From positions 1 to 59,285 of the forward strand of contig BBXU01002137.1 of assembly GCA_001598975.1 (NCBI GenBank): 59,285 nucleotides of DNA, written 5' to 3'. Origin of the DNA: Parachlorella kessleri. Taxonomy: Eukaryota; Chlorophyta; Trebouxiophyceae; Chlorellales; Chlorellaceae. Positions 23,201-35,500 of the stretch are shown here, piece after piece. Each line of letters begins with the position of its first letter. The first letter of the stretch is position 1. The position numbers and the translations under genes were made by a program. A model generated the notes under the pieces. The model worked only from the letters and a program-made list of their open reading frames with translations, was not told the origin of the DNA and did no database searches.

Positions 23201-26200
23201 TATGTCTCTTCTTGGCTGGGCTTCCTGCCCATGCAGGCAAGTTCGGATAAATCGCTGCCATGGGTCAGGGGGGCGCAGGTGTTGTGTGAGTCTTTGGGTA
23301 AGGCATTGTGGGTATCTGGGGTTTGTTAAGGAGCGCCAACCTAACAGGTACCAGAGAGAACCAGGTGGGTCGGAGTGGAGTTGTCAGGTAGCACAGGTCG
23401 CTATGCAGCGTGGCACCTGCAGTTTGTGAGAAAGGTATCGCTCTGCAGCTTGTATGTAAGCCAAGGCCGGCAGACGACCAACCACTGACTTGTTTTTGTT
23501 CTGCAGTTTGTGATGACCTGCATTGCCTGCAGCGGTGCATTCATACACATGCCAAAGAAGCCGCACCATAAGGCAATCATGCAGGTGCGGTGACACAACA
23601 CTACCTGCAGTTCTTTCAAGCAAGCGCCCACATCTAGAGGGAGCAACCAGTATCTTAGGTGCATAGGCCATTGATGGGGGGTTACTAGGCCTGGTCGGAT
23701 CGCCTTACGGTGAATTTCAAGAGACTATCATCACCAGACTATTCAAGCCTGTGGGATAGAGCTGGCAACTGGTGAGGGTTGTTGGCTATGAGGCAGGTTA
23801 GGGGTCGGGTCCAGTCGGAGCTGCCACTGTGCTGCCTGTTATGCAGGTGTGGTTGCAAGAGTTTGCATGGACAGAAAACGACGTGCCACGGAAGCGCCAG
23901 GAGCGGGCATCCAACCTGCCGCAAGACTGCCCTGAACGCGTCTCCATAGACTACGAGCCCATGTTTTGCTTTGAGGTCGGTATGGTGCAGACAAAATACT
24001 GTTGGGGCCAGACCTTGCCATGACACCCTTAATTGGATTGCTGCATGGTGTACCACACACATAGCGTGCGGGATAATGGCTCCTGCGTGTTGTCCTTGCA
24101 GGCCTGCAGCTTGTGGGTGCTGGGTATGAGGCGGACGGTGGACTGCTTGTGGTGAATTGGAAAAGCATGACATGCAGTATGCCATACCCGTGCCGTTTAT
24201 GTCGGTCGGAGCAAGCCCCAAAGGGATTATAAGGCCTCTAGGCCTGCTGTGTGCGCTGTGCTCGACTTATCGGGGATAGCCTTGCTGCAGACGGCGGTGA
24301 AGTTGATGTACTGGAGCTACCTTGTCTACGACCATGATGAAACTAAGGTGAGTCGTCTTGGTCCACAGGACAGTTCTTAGTGCCATGGTGTAGCGTGTGC
24401 AAGCATTAATGCGGCTTGCCTCCCTGGCTGGCACAGCCACAGTCATCCCGCTCTTGTTCCGTGTGTGACCTCGCCTTTCACACGCAAGGCGAGCCATCAC
24501 ACGCCAGGTGCTGTTTGTTGTGCAGGGCAGCCCCTTCTCTGTTGACACTGCCCTCTCTCTCTACGACCTGGAGCACTTTGAGCTGTTTTGGGAGAAGGCA
24601 CTGGACACCAAGGCCATCATGGGCTGGAACGACAGCACGGTGAGGAAGGATGCAGAGCCCGAACCCCAGGTGTGGGGGAGATGGTTGAGGCCTCTGCTTA
24701 TGTGAGGAGCTACCTTGCGCATGACTGCATGATAGTCAGACGCAGCACAGTGTTGCAGCCTCCTAGCCCTGTCGTGATCTCCCCTGGTTGTGTCCAGGAA
24801 GTGAGTGTATATTGACTGCACCTTGCCACGTATTGATAGCTGTGCACCAGCAAGTCAAATATAGTTAGTGGCAAGCAGTGCCTACAAAGCGTCACAGGTT
24901 CGTGTGCAAATGCTTCCTTGGTTTCCTTGGTTGATCGATTGAGGTGTGCGCTGACTCTTAACCTGGAAGCCTGGGTAGGAGCCTGGTGAGAGATCTTCAT
25001 GGGTGCTTGCAGGTGGTTGTAGCCTTCCGAGGCACCGCGAGCTTGGCTAACGTGAGGTCGGACCTGGAGGTATATTGGCCAGAGAGTGGGACCCTCTCTG
25101 CATTCCTATGCCGTGTCGGCCTTGTTGCAGGTGGCAAGCGGCGCCGTGTGCGACAAGCAGGCTGGCCTGCGAGGCCCTCTCCTGCACCTACAGCCTGTGG
25201 TTGTCGAATCAATTGTTTTTGGAGTTGGATCACTGTGTGGCTTAAATCTGTGGCTTCCTCGCTCTGCGAAGGGGCAATGTGCACAGGGAGTACATCTTAA
25301 CAACAGCTGTGCTGATTCGCAGTTTCATTCATGCCGCAAGACAGTGGTGCTACAGGTATGGCGGACTCCCTACCCTGCTGGTGTGGGCAGCCTCTTGCTG
25401 GGGACGCGCCCCATGGTGCATGCCGGCTTCCACCGCGCCTGGTCTGCAAATAAGTTCAGTGAGGAGTTACTGGGCAGGTGCGGCTTGGCGCTTGCGTGGT
25501 GGCTCCCTAGGACGGGTAGTTGGTTTTGGGAAGCGGTGTGGGTGAGAAAAGCAAGTTTGATAATGGTTTCACTGAGGCAGTGCTGGCACGTGGCATAGGT
25601 GCAGAGCTGCAATGCAAAATTGCAGCTAAACTTTCTACCAGCAGCATCTTCCTTATCTGCAGCACTTGGCAGCTTCATGTCATTAATCTCACATTGACGC
25701 AAGATTGCAATAGGAGTATGCACCATGGGCTGAATTGTGAAGGGATCCTGTCAACCTCATTTTAGTCAGTGGTGCACTGTAATCACCAGTGTATGTATAC
25801 GGTCGTTGCTGCTATTGTGCAGGCTTGAGAAGGTGCTGCACCACTGTTCCAAGCAGCAGTCGGAGGCTGGGGGAGGGAAGGGTGTGACTGTCTATGTGAC
25901 CGGGTGAGCCAACCCCTGCCTACAAGGGCTACCTGCCCCTGCTTCGCTAACTATATAGAGAAAGCCTGTTTTCCTTGAGAGGGTGGCCTCGGAATTCAAG
26001 CTTGTAGGATCCCTAGAAACCCATGTGTTTACTCAGCTGTGTTGAACTTCTGCAGGCACTCTCTGGGTGCTGCGCTGGCCACACTGTGTGCGTTTGATAT
26101 CAAGCAACGCAGCTCCATTCCGGCCCACGACATCAAAGTCTACACCTTCGGAGTGAGCCCACTGCCCGACCAACATTTGCTTGCTGGGCGCCTTGCGCAG

Positions 26201-29012
26201 AGGCAACCGGGCTCCAAACTAGTGGGCTATTGGTTGTGTCAGCCTCTACATATAACTACATCCTACTTGCATCCGCATGAGGGGTTAGGTAACTCTGCTG
26301 CAAGTTGTGCAAGCGCATGACAGGCGCCCGCCCCCCCGTGCTGCCGCGCATATCTCAGGCGCCGCGCACAGGCAACCATGCGTATGCCCGGTTATACAAT
26401 GCTTCACTGCCTGACACATGGCACGTCATCAACAACGATGATGTGGTGACACGCGGCGGCAAGTTCTTTGTCCTCTACAAGCGAGCGGGCCAGAGGGTGA
26501 GCAATCTAATGGCTTTTTTGAGTACGAAGCATGCTGTTCTGCTGCAACTCGCTACAGTGAGTAAGCCACTGGACAATGTAGTATTGCCACCCAGCATTGA
26601 GGCAGGGGAGTGTGTGACCCCACCAGTGCTTGCGTGTTGCTTACTTTAGTCATCTTAGGGAGCAGTGTCCCCGGCAGCCCAGGCAATCCATGACTGGCAC
26701 AGGTGGGATGCCAGGACACGCATTAACATTGTCACCAGTGCCTCACAAGAGTTCCTAGCGTATCTTGCTCCTGCCTTTCCAGGTACTGATCAACCGGCGG
26801 GGTGACATGGTGGTGCGGCCTTCATTTGTGGAGGCTTCCATCCGGCAGGCGCCTGGAGGTGAATGCATGAAGCATGACCTTGGCAAGTTCAACGTTTCCA
26901 CCCTCTTCTTTCCGGGGGGGGGGGGGGTCTGCTGTCCTCAAGCCTGCACCATGGTAAGCCTGCTAAGTCTCCACCCGGGGCTCTGGAGGAATTTGTACAG
27001 CCAGCTTTTCAACTGTCTGTCCGCCCACCCTAGCTATTCATGTTAGTGCTGTTTGCTAGCGGCAGTGACCTTTGACTGTGAAGGCGCTATATCAATAGCG
27101 TCTGGTAATGTTAAGGGTTGCTGTGGGTCAGTCTGAGAAGGTGGCTGCTGCTCAGCCTACCAGCTACAGCGCTGGCAGCTTTCCTTGTTTATGCTTGCGT
27201 TTGCACGCACGTGAGACATGTGCCAGTCCAGGTCGTTGGGCTTCGATACCTACGGCCGCCATGAGCTTCATGCTGCGCTGTCCTGCTGCACTGTGCAGGC
27301 GGCAGCATTCGTGACCACCTGCTGACCAGCTACCAGAAGGCCATGGTAGCAGTGGTGCTTGCCCAGTTCGGCGCCAAGTCCTTCCATGATGGGAAGGCTG
27401 GAGTCATGTCCTTGGCCGCAGTGGAAGGTACAAGGGCAGGCATGGGGTTAGTTAGGGCAGCAGGGGCATGGGGTTAGTTAGGGCGCGGACCGTGGTTGGG
27501 TATTATGGGCAGGCGAGCTGCAGGCTGTTTTGTGAATTCCGTGGCAATGAAAGGAACACGAGGATATCATGAGCTTGCATAGTAGCAGGGGTTCAGGGCA
27601 TGTTGTGGAAGCTAAGGAGCACTGTGAGAATGTCGCAGGCCAGGTAAGTCATAACCTCTGTGCTATGACTTGGCATTGCATTTACCACGCGGACTGTAAC
27701 TTATTGCATCCCATATCTCATGGTGCAAGCAGGCACCCGTGCTGCCCTCAAGGTGGCTGGCCTGGCTGTGGATGAGCTGACGTGCAGCGGCATAAGTGTA
27801 CAGTCGTCGGCAGCAGCGAACAGTAAATCGGGAAGTGGCAAGGTGGGCACGCGGGGTGTGGTGTGATGAGAGGCAGGGTGAACCGTACAGAAGTTCCCAC
27901 TTGAGGCAACGGAAGGTGGCGGATGGCCATTGCGGCAGGGATGCTTGAATAGCATATTCGCCAGGCACATGAAAATCGGGGAGCCCACCTACATGTCATA
28001 CCCCTGCAGTGGCGGCGCCTACTTTTGTCCACGAGGCGACGTAATAGCAGCAGCAGCAGCACCACCACCACCACCACCAGCAGCACTGGTGGCTCTAGCC
28101 CTGGCGGGCACGCCATTGTTAGGAATGTGTCTGAAGGGCTGGATGCTGTGGTCGTTATGGAAGACACAGGTGAGTCACTGGTCAGCAGGGGCTCCTGGCT
28201 GTGCTTTGCACTGCTTGGCAGGCGTGCGGCCAGTGCACTCAGCTCCATTGCAAGCAGGAGGCGATCACGTGCTTGGCATAGTCATGCTGTATGCCAGGAG
28301 GGAAGCCAAAATACACAATGCCTGGTTCCTTGTAGAGTCACAGCTCCTGTTTGAACCTAGCCCCTTCAATCACCGGAACCCACCTAAGGCTCACAACGGC
28401 GCGCCGCCCGCCCTGGCTGTAGGTGTGGTAGCTAGTGCCAGTCCTGCAGCCACTACCGAATCGCAAGAGGTTGCAGCTGCTAGGCCTGAGGAGGAAGCCG
28501 GCATCGTGCAACGCCGCTGCAGCTGCACCCAGCGTGAGCCCAAGGCCAACACCATTTGCTCCCTAATGGAGCAGGCAACCACAGTGCCGGCCGCCATGCC
28601 TTGCCGCGCTGCCGCCAACCCGATGGCAGATCCGTCAGTTGGCTCCGCCCGAGGTGCTGGGAAGCAGGGCATCGGGGAAGTGCCACAGGCGCCGCTGCAG
28701 CAGCAGCACCAGCAGGAGCCAGGGGCGGTCCAGCTGGGCTTGGGGGTGGACCTAGATTTCGGCATGGTGCCGCAGTCAGATGCTTCGCTGACCTTGCCTG
28801 AGCTGCCGCTGACCTCCACGCGTGGTCCTGTGGCCGAGCAGCCCCAGTTTCACTTGGTGCTGCCGCCAATCCCTACCGCCAGAAGAGACCTGGGTGAGCT
28901 GGAGGCTGTGCCAGAGGAGGAAGAAAGCGCGGTGTCAGCACGGGAAGGGGTAAATAGCGCGCCAGCCGGGGATGGGAGAAGAGAGAGGACGCGGCACCAG
29001 GAGCAGAGGTAG
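20242..29012 (+). CDS. Polytopic membrane class-3 lipase, copy L2 (22 exons)
   Basis: Predicted 1004-aa paralogue of L1 and L3. Exons: 20242-20415, 20564-20644, 20930-21069, 21356-21508, 21643-21722, 21982-22188, 22624-22772, 23117-23236, 23507-23584, 23847-23975, 24291-24347, 24526-24639, 25013-25069, 25356-25477, 25823-25903, 26056-26152, 26359-26496, 26783-26858, 27299-27427, 27733-27842, 28010-28169, 28450-29012. The N-terminal membrane domain (exons 2-9) is complete. The lipase core has VVVAFRGT, RPMVHAGFHRAW, GHSLGAA (Ala replaces the second Gly of L1 and L3), NNDD and DHLLTSY. Exon 21 has a Ser/Thr tract from AGC/ACC repeats. The tail keeps TICSLM, ANPMADPS and EQPQFHLVL. Introns 1 and 8 have GC donors; intron 7 has GT where L1 and L3 have GC. 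The start of exon 22 could instead be at 28424, adding about nine residues. It follows CP1 in a CP-lipase unit. Confidence 0.87.
26914..26927 (+). repeat. G14 homopolymer in L2 intron
   Basis: Run of 14 G in the intron after exon 18 of L2. Such a run could form a G-rich structure or be a sequencing or assembly error; it does not touch coding sequence. Confidence 0.8.
27437..27485 (+). repeat. Short direct repeat in L2 intron
   Basis: GCATGGGGTTAGTTAGGGC occurs twice a few bases apart in the intron after exon 19 of L2. No function is evident. Confidence 0.65.
28046..28084 (+). repeat. AGC/ACC trinucleotide tract in L2 exon 21
   Basis: AGC x5, ACC x6, AGC x2 read in frame as a Ser5-Thr6-Ser2 stretch in the L2 linker before the conserved tail. 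L1 and L3 have only general Ser/Gly-rich sequence there. Confidence 0.9.
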
Positions 29013-30098
29013 AGGAATTGACACATGGCCTTGGTGGGCTGCTGCTCAGCACTTGCGGTATGGTGCAACCGATGGACCAGGGGTACTAGGTGTGGCTTGT
29101 GGTACGTAGCGCGCAGAACACGTGCTAGGAGCGGCGCCAGCTTGCTCCATGCATCATGCTAGAGAGTTGGCCTCCACGTTGTGGGCACCGCTTGACAAGA
29201 AACGTCCAAAGAATGTCTTCTTCGGCATCCATGCAGCAAGTGCTGCTTATTCCTGCACTGTTCTTGCTAATCTGTGAACTGGTGACTTCTTCCTTGATGC
29301 AGTGCATAGAGGTATTGCTGTATATTACTCTGCTCTCTTTGCTGCACTTCTTTGCTCATTATCTCCAGTTTTTCCTTCCTGAGATAATGGTGGGGTGACT
29401 GACCATGCATGATTTGCTTCTTCACATTGTCTGCTGCAGCAGGTGGCAAGTACGTTGTACTGCAGGTCCCAACCCTGGCTAAGGGCCTCAGCAGCCTCTG
29501 TTTCTGAGCACAGGACTTCATACTTGGTGTTCATAGAAGTAATGAGAGCTTGGACAAGACACGTGCATATGCTTGGGCTGGACTTCGGGTATGGTTAGCT
29601 GGTTTGGATCCCTGGACTGGTCTACCATCTCATATATGGCGTGACATTGCCCACTGTGCGGGTTTATGCAAAAGACATCATGGCACATTTTCTGCTGGTC
29701 AGGGGGTTTGGAATACATATCACTTGCATCAGCCCATATACATGAAGTTCATGCCTGCACCAGGTTGTGCGACTGGCTCCCAAACAGGTGGCAGGCGGCC
29801 CCTCTGTCAGGGGCAAAGACGTGAACGAGCTTGGTAGGGTGGGGTAATCGTGCCTTCTGGCCGCTGTGAAGTTAGTCAGGCAATGGCGTGCAAGTAACAT
29901 ACTTGAAGAGTAGTGCATGGCGCCCGTCTCGCCCCAGTCTTTTTGGCGCCTCCGCCCAGACAGGTGTGTTTTCAGCAGGCCCAGCATGATGGGCAGTAGG
30001 GATAAATTGCGCAGTCAACCTTCTCGCTCCATTGCTCTCATCAGTTTATATCCACGCTAACAACATTAAGGCAGCTCACGTCCCACAGTAGGCCTACC
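29013..30098. other. Intergenic between L2 and CP2
   Basis: About 1.1 kb with no supported gene. It holds the L2 3' region and the CP2 promoter, and it is the junction between the two CP-lipase units. Confidence 0.5.
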
Positions 30099-31442
30099 AT
30101 GACGCTCGGCAGCCTGACCCTGTTCAAGCCCAGTGCTGTCTCGGGCTCTACTCAGGTCTCCAAGCTCTGCAACAAGCTACTCGGTACGTAGGGGGCTTTG
30201 TTACCGACCAAATCTGTGAGTTCCGCGGCCCGTTCGATGATGCTCAATTCGTCGCTATTCCTTGCTGCAGCTGTACTTGGTTCTCGGCTTCACCTGAACG
30301 GCACGTCTCCCAGCGTTGAACGGACGCCCAAGGCTAAGCGTGAACAGGTAAACGACTTGGATGCTCTGGTTCTCGGAAGTTGCCAGCTTAGGGGAAGTGG
30401 CCAGGCCAGGCCAGCTCTTTTTGCAACACCAGCCGCCAGTGTATAGCTTACTGCCAGGAGTATGCTTTGCCTGATGCCTTTGCCCCCTGCCCCAAGCATC
30501 CGACCATGAACTGCAGGGAGTCACCCCCGTATCTGAGCAGCCCCAGCAGTCACTGCGTGGAGGCCAAGCAGCTTCAGAGCCCCAGCCCCAGCACCAGGGC
30601 AGCGCCTCCTGCCCAGAGGACCTTGCCCCCCTGCACGCCACCCACGTCCCAGTGGTGAAGCTGCCGGCAGTTAAGACCAGCGTCCACGCCCCAACCACTC
30701 CCAATGCAGCCGGTGATGACCACTGTGCTGATGGACAAAGCCCGCCCGACAGCCCAACAGATGTGCTGCACTGGCATCGCGCCTCCCGCGCCAAGTCCAT
30801 GCCAGCTAATGCCGCCATTCCTGCACTTGCCCTGCGTTTTGAGCTGGCTCTGGAAGTCGAGAGGCAGGCACGCAAAGCAGCTGAGGCTGCAGCAGAGGCG
30901 GCATACAAAGATGCCAAGGGCAAAGAACTAGAGCAGCTGCAGCGGCAGCTGCTTGATGCCCAGAACATGGTGGCCAGCCTGCGGGTGGTGAACAAGGAGC
31001 TGCAGATGGAAGTGGACAAGCTGCAATCACAGATCCCTTCCATGGAGGTGGCCTATGAGAACCTTAAGGTGCGCGGCAGCGCCTGCTCAGTACGAAAGCC
31101 TGCTGTGGCATGCACAAAGATTCCCTGGGCAGTGAATATGTCTTTCAATCGCCAGGCGCTTTTGACGTCTTGGGGTTCATGGTTGGGTACCAAGCGGTCC
31201 TGGCACAATAGGTGCCCTTCAACGGGAGCCATGAAGTTGTGCTAGGAGAGCAGCTGGCCACCACTACTAGGAGACCATTGCCTGCCTGCTGACCCTCCTC
31301 CTTCTGTCCATGATGGATGCAGGGCAGCTTCTTCCGCCTGCAGACCATGTATGGCGGTGCTCAGGCCAGGCTGGGTGCAGCACTAAATCAGGTTGCACAC
31401 CTGCGGTCTGAGCTCCAGGCTGGACAGCCCCAGGCACAGTAG
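30099..31442 (+). CDS. Coiled-coil protein CP2 (DSPPDSPT-VLHW family)
   Basis: Unrecognised 277-aa paralogue of CP1, CP3 and CP4. Exons: 30099-30183, 30271-30347, 30517-31068, 31323-31442; intron phases 1, 0, 0. It begins MTLGSLTLFKPSAVSGS; exon 2 ends in a basic stretch (RTPKAKREQ). Exon 3 has a Pro/Gln-rich region starting GVTPVSEQPQQ, then SPPDSPTDVLHWHRASRA, an Ala/Glu-rich helix (ARKAAEAAAEAAYKDAK) and the coiled coil with LLDAQNMVASLRVVNKEL and KLQSQIPSMEVAYENLK. Exon 4 is GSFFRLQTMYGGAQARL... with LRSELQAGQ. The coiled coil predicts self-association; no enzymatic motif, signal peptide or membrane helix is evident. It stands 1.07 kb upstream of L3, mirroring CP1-L2. Confidence 0.85.
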
Positions 31443-31474
31443 CACCAACTGGTGGCTTGCGAAGCCTTGTTACT

Positions 31475-31479
31475 TGTAA
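31475..31479 (+). terminator. TGTAA poly(A) signal candidate, CP2
   Basis: TGTAA lies 33 bases after the CP2 stop codon, in a short AT-richer stretch. Confidence 0.4.
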
Positions 31480-32284
31480 TATGGTGGCAAGTGGGGCTGC
31501 AGGCTAGAGGTGTATTGCATAAAGAGATGGGACTGTCATACACTTTATAAACTTGGAACATCTACTATGAGCTGTCCATTTTGTTGTGCCAGCGCAATGA
31601 TAGTGCGCGATGGGCGGCTTCAAGACCAGGGTATCGCACAGTATGCTTTACTGTGTGTGTCACTGTCATGCTCTGCTGGACTGGCTTCCCAAGACGGTGT
31701 GTGTTTGAGACACATTGTGGAACAGCTGCTTTTGCTAAATGGCTGCGACCTACTCGGATTTATTTTACTGTTGTGGGAGGCTTCGGAAAGCTTTACTCCT
31801 ACAAAGCATAAGCATTACCGCTATGCTGTGTTAAGCCTGTGCTCCACTTAGGACGCCTTGCTGTTCTCACCACAATTCCATCAACAAAAGCTTGTTGTGG
31901 TTATTATTGCAAGCTGAGTTAGTCATCCTTTTGTCTTGAAGTGCGCTGTCAGGATGATGCCCTTTGAAGGACAATGGGATCTTTTGTATGGCAGGCGAAG
32001 TGTGACATGTGCCTTACTTTTCCAAATTGCCCAAATGTCATATGTTTTATGGGTCTGTGTTTTACTTCTAGGTCTACTTCGTATGTACAATTGCTGTGAA
32101 GTTACAACTATGTCATTGTGAAGCCCAACAGATAGCAAAATGCTCAGGCCGGGCCCCAAGAGTTGACAGCTGACATAAGTAACAGGGTGATCTCATACCC
32201 TGCTGCAACTGAGTCACCTCTGAAACATGCAGTTGCGTGTTTGCAACCCAGTGTGTCATGTCCTATGCTAAGAGGCATGCTAAG

Positions 32285-32305
32285 AGGTACCTTTTAGGTA
32301 CCTCG
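32285..32305 (+). repeat. 9-bp hairpin upstream of L3
   Basis: GAGGTACCT and AGGTACCTC are perfect reverse complements separated by TTT. The hairpin follows a duplicated CATGCTAAGAGG-like segment, about 200 bases upstream of the L3 start codon. Whether it acts in L3 expression is unknown. Confidence 0.7.
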
Positions 32306-32510
32306 CGCGTAATACCCCATGTAATCTCCCATGCTTTTGCGTCGCTGTCGACGACCCCTAACCAGCTGCTGTAGATCTGAAATCTGTTGCTAGTATGGGA
32401 AGCTGAAAGTGTTCAATGCCCACCATGTTTCTCGTTGTGTACAACTGAGGGGACCCAGCCCTTCTTGAAGGCGCAACAAGTGGCCAGACAGTGCGTTACT
32501 GTGGCCTTTC

Positions 32511-35500
32511 ATGGCCGCCGAGGGAGGTACCCAACCTAGTGAGGGTGATGTTGGCAACGAGAGCCCCAAGTCGCCTCCCTCGCCGGAGTCTTCAAACTCC
32601 GGAGACACCTCCAGCTTTCTGAGCCCACACTATGACACCAGCAAGGACGTTGTCCTACGGATGGAGTTTTTGACTGAACAGCAGATGAAGGTAGGCCACA
32701 CTTGAGCTGGTGCTGCATACGTATATACTAACATCTTCCACCTGTTGCTAGCAGTGGGTGGGTTACGGAGCACTGTTTTTGTGTAAGCACGTTCGCACCG
32801 TTGACTGCAGGCAGTTGTGCTATCTGTGTGGGCCGCTGTGCTGGTAGGGCTAGGCTTGCTGGCGATGGGCCTGGACTTCAAGCTGGACAAGGTAGGTCAG
32901 CATTTGCTTTGCCGCCGCTCTTCCCCTGGCAGGCAGTGCCACACTTGTGCACTGCAACTGCAGTCGTGTGTTCCCAACATAGTCCACTCGTGCCAGGCTG
33001 GACACCTTGGGAGTGCAGGCTGCTTGACAAAGAGAGGGGCACGGAGCTAGTGGATATTGGGGCCCGCTCTGCTACTGGACTGCAGCAGTGGGACGCTGCG
33101 GCAGCAACAAGTAAAGACATGCGAGCAGTGGCATAACTCCGGACAGCAACAACTGCTTTCTGGGCCGCGTGTCGGGGTCATCTGAGCACTGACCTGTCTC
33201 TGGTGCTGCGCAGGACCCGCAGTACCTGGTACATGATAAGACAGTCCCTACCGTGAATGTTGTATTTGCCAGCATACTGTTGGCAGGCGCGTCTGGCACC
33301 TTGGGCCTGCACCTGCGGCGCACCCTTCGGGCAACTGCAACCGGCAAGCGCTGGTGAGGTCATCCTTGGGTCTGCAGGCATGGTATCGTGACAGTGAGCC
33401 ATCTAGTCTGCTGGTCACTGGCGGCCGTTTACTGTGCTCCTGGCTGGAAACGTGCTTCTGCAACGTTCTGCACGACACATGGCCAATTCCAGAGCTGCAC
33501 TGCTGCCAGTAGGCAAGTGCTTTCCAGACAGTGTACAAAGCCCTTCCTGTGCCTGCTGTAGGTCGCTGCGGCGTTCTAAGGGTGTGAGGCTGGCGGCATT
33601 CCAGTTGACGCTGCAAGTGGTCAACCTGGTCTTCTTCCTTGTGCCCAACGCTTACGTACTGTCGCATGACTGCGCCTGGATGGGTTCTGTTGTGCTGTGG
33701 ACCGGCGCTGCCAGGTGGGACTGCCGACCGGGCAGCTGCTGCTCTGTGGGACTGCCACCTGGCATGGCAGCCCTTTTGGTAGGGCTTATAGGAAGGAGGC
33801 TGAACCACAAGAATCGCTGAGACTGCGTCGTGAGGCCGCTACTTTTGTGGCTCTTCTCTCTGCCCTGGCCATTGTCGCCCTGCTCAACAGTCCAACATTA
33901 GCCGACTGCAGGTTGCAGGTTTACAGCCAACTCGTTGGCCTGCAAAGACCCCAAGTGTTTCCTCCTTTGGTTGGTGCAGGTGGACGTGCTGGAACACCAT
34001 CTTCCTGGGCTTCTGGACTCAGGCGCACAACGCTCAGCCGGTGACTAATCCTCAACTAAGTAAGTCAGCAGGACGCTACAGGTGTTCATTTCGCCCACAA
34101 ACGGAACAGCAGCAGGGAAACACCAGATGCAACAGCAAGCAAGCATAGAAGGCGTGCAAGCGCATGGGCTGGGGATCCTGAATGTGGTCGCGCACATGGC
34201 TAGGTGTTTGGTTATGCCGTGGCTGTCAGCACCTTTGCAGAAGTGCAGCTGTGCGGGCGCATCGACTCTGTTCGTTGCAGTGTTTGTTTGAGCGCATCGG
34301 CAGAGGTGGTGCCCAGCCTTGTAGAATGTTACAAGTGTCAGGCCCTCCAACCTGCTGCGTGGACACGATGCCTCCGCATGCCTCTCCGACCCGCACTACA
34401 TCGCCCTCTGTAATCCCTGCAAAGTGCTTAGCCTGCGGCCGGTCTTGCTGTCCCTTGCAGTGCGCCGCATCAACCGCTGGGACGGCGCTGTGATGGACGC
34501 GCCCCTGTGGGTGCACTGGCCCAAGTTGGGGCTGTGGGTGGCATTTGAGGCGGTTCTGCTGGCCTTGACCGGCTACCTGGACCACCTGGACCTGCCAGTG
34601 AAGACCTCCGAGCCAGCCGGCACGGAGTTGAAGTGCAGGGACTGGCAGTACAACTGCGCCTTCGATGGTAAGCGCACTGAGCTGTTCTGTCCATGCTGTC
34701 TTGTACTAAGTCCAAATCAGCCCTAGCATTGCAGGGTCCAGGCTACTCCTCGCGGGGCGTAGCTGGGAAGGCTGTCCCGCGGATGACATGGCCCGAGCCT
34801 GTGGCTGCCGCAGGGCCTTCGCTGGGCCTCGCCATTGCTATGGAGGTGATCATAGTGGCCTACGCGACTGCCTACCTGCTGACCATCAGGCGCAGCTTCC
34901 AGCTCCTGGCCAAGCTGCCCTACAAGCAGTACCGCATGGCCAACCTGAATGTCCGTTTGGAGGCAAGTGGCCAGGCTAAGCAAAGCAGGGCAGCAGACAA
35001 GCCCACGCCGAGCCTGATTCAGTGCCCTGTGCCATTGTGTTTCACTGGCAGCAATCAGGCTGCTGGGGTCACCCGGCATTATTGTGTGATGTGTTCCAAA
35101 GCCTGGTAGCGAGGCATGACACTGGGACAGCTGAGTCTGCGAAAGGCTGACAGCTATTCCGCTTGCACCAGGCAGGCAGGACCTTGTTACCGCAGACTGC
35201 CAGGTAGCCTTCGCAGCGTCACTCTGGATGATCCCACTGTAGCGCAGTGTTGGGTCAAAGGTGCATGATTTCGGGTGCCTTACAGGTGCGGCTGCGCGCC
35301 CTGGCCTTCCTGTTTTTCATCCTTTGCACCGTGGTCTACATCTTTGTACACATCAACAGCTGCGCATCCCTCATCTTCTCGTGGCTGGGCTTCCTGCCCA
35401 TGCAGGCAAGTAGCAGGGTGGGGCGTCGGCGTTGGCGGCTTTGCAATGCAAAGGCTCCTAGCTGAGCTGCTAGCAGATACCATGTTGCCTGGCCTGCCTG

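Larger units (their letters stand above)
31443..32510. other. Intergenic between CP2 and L3
   Basis: No gene supported. It contains the CP2 poly(A) signal candidate and, near 32.3 kb, a short hairpin upstream of L3. Confidence 0.5.
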
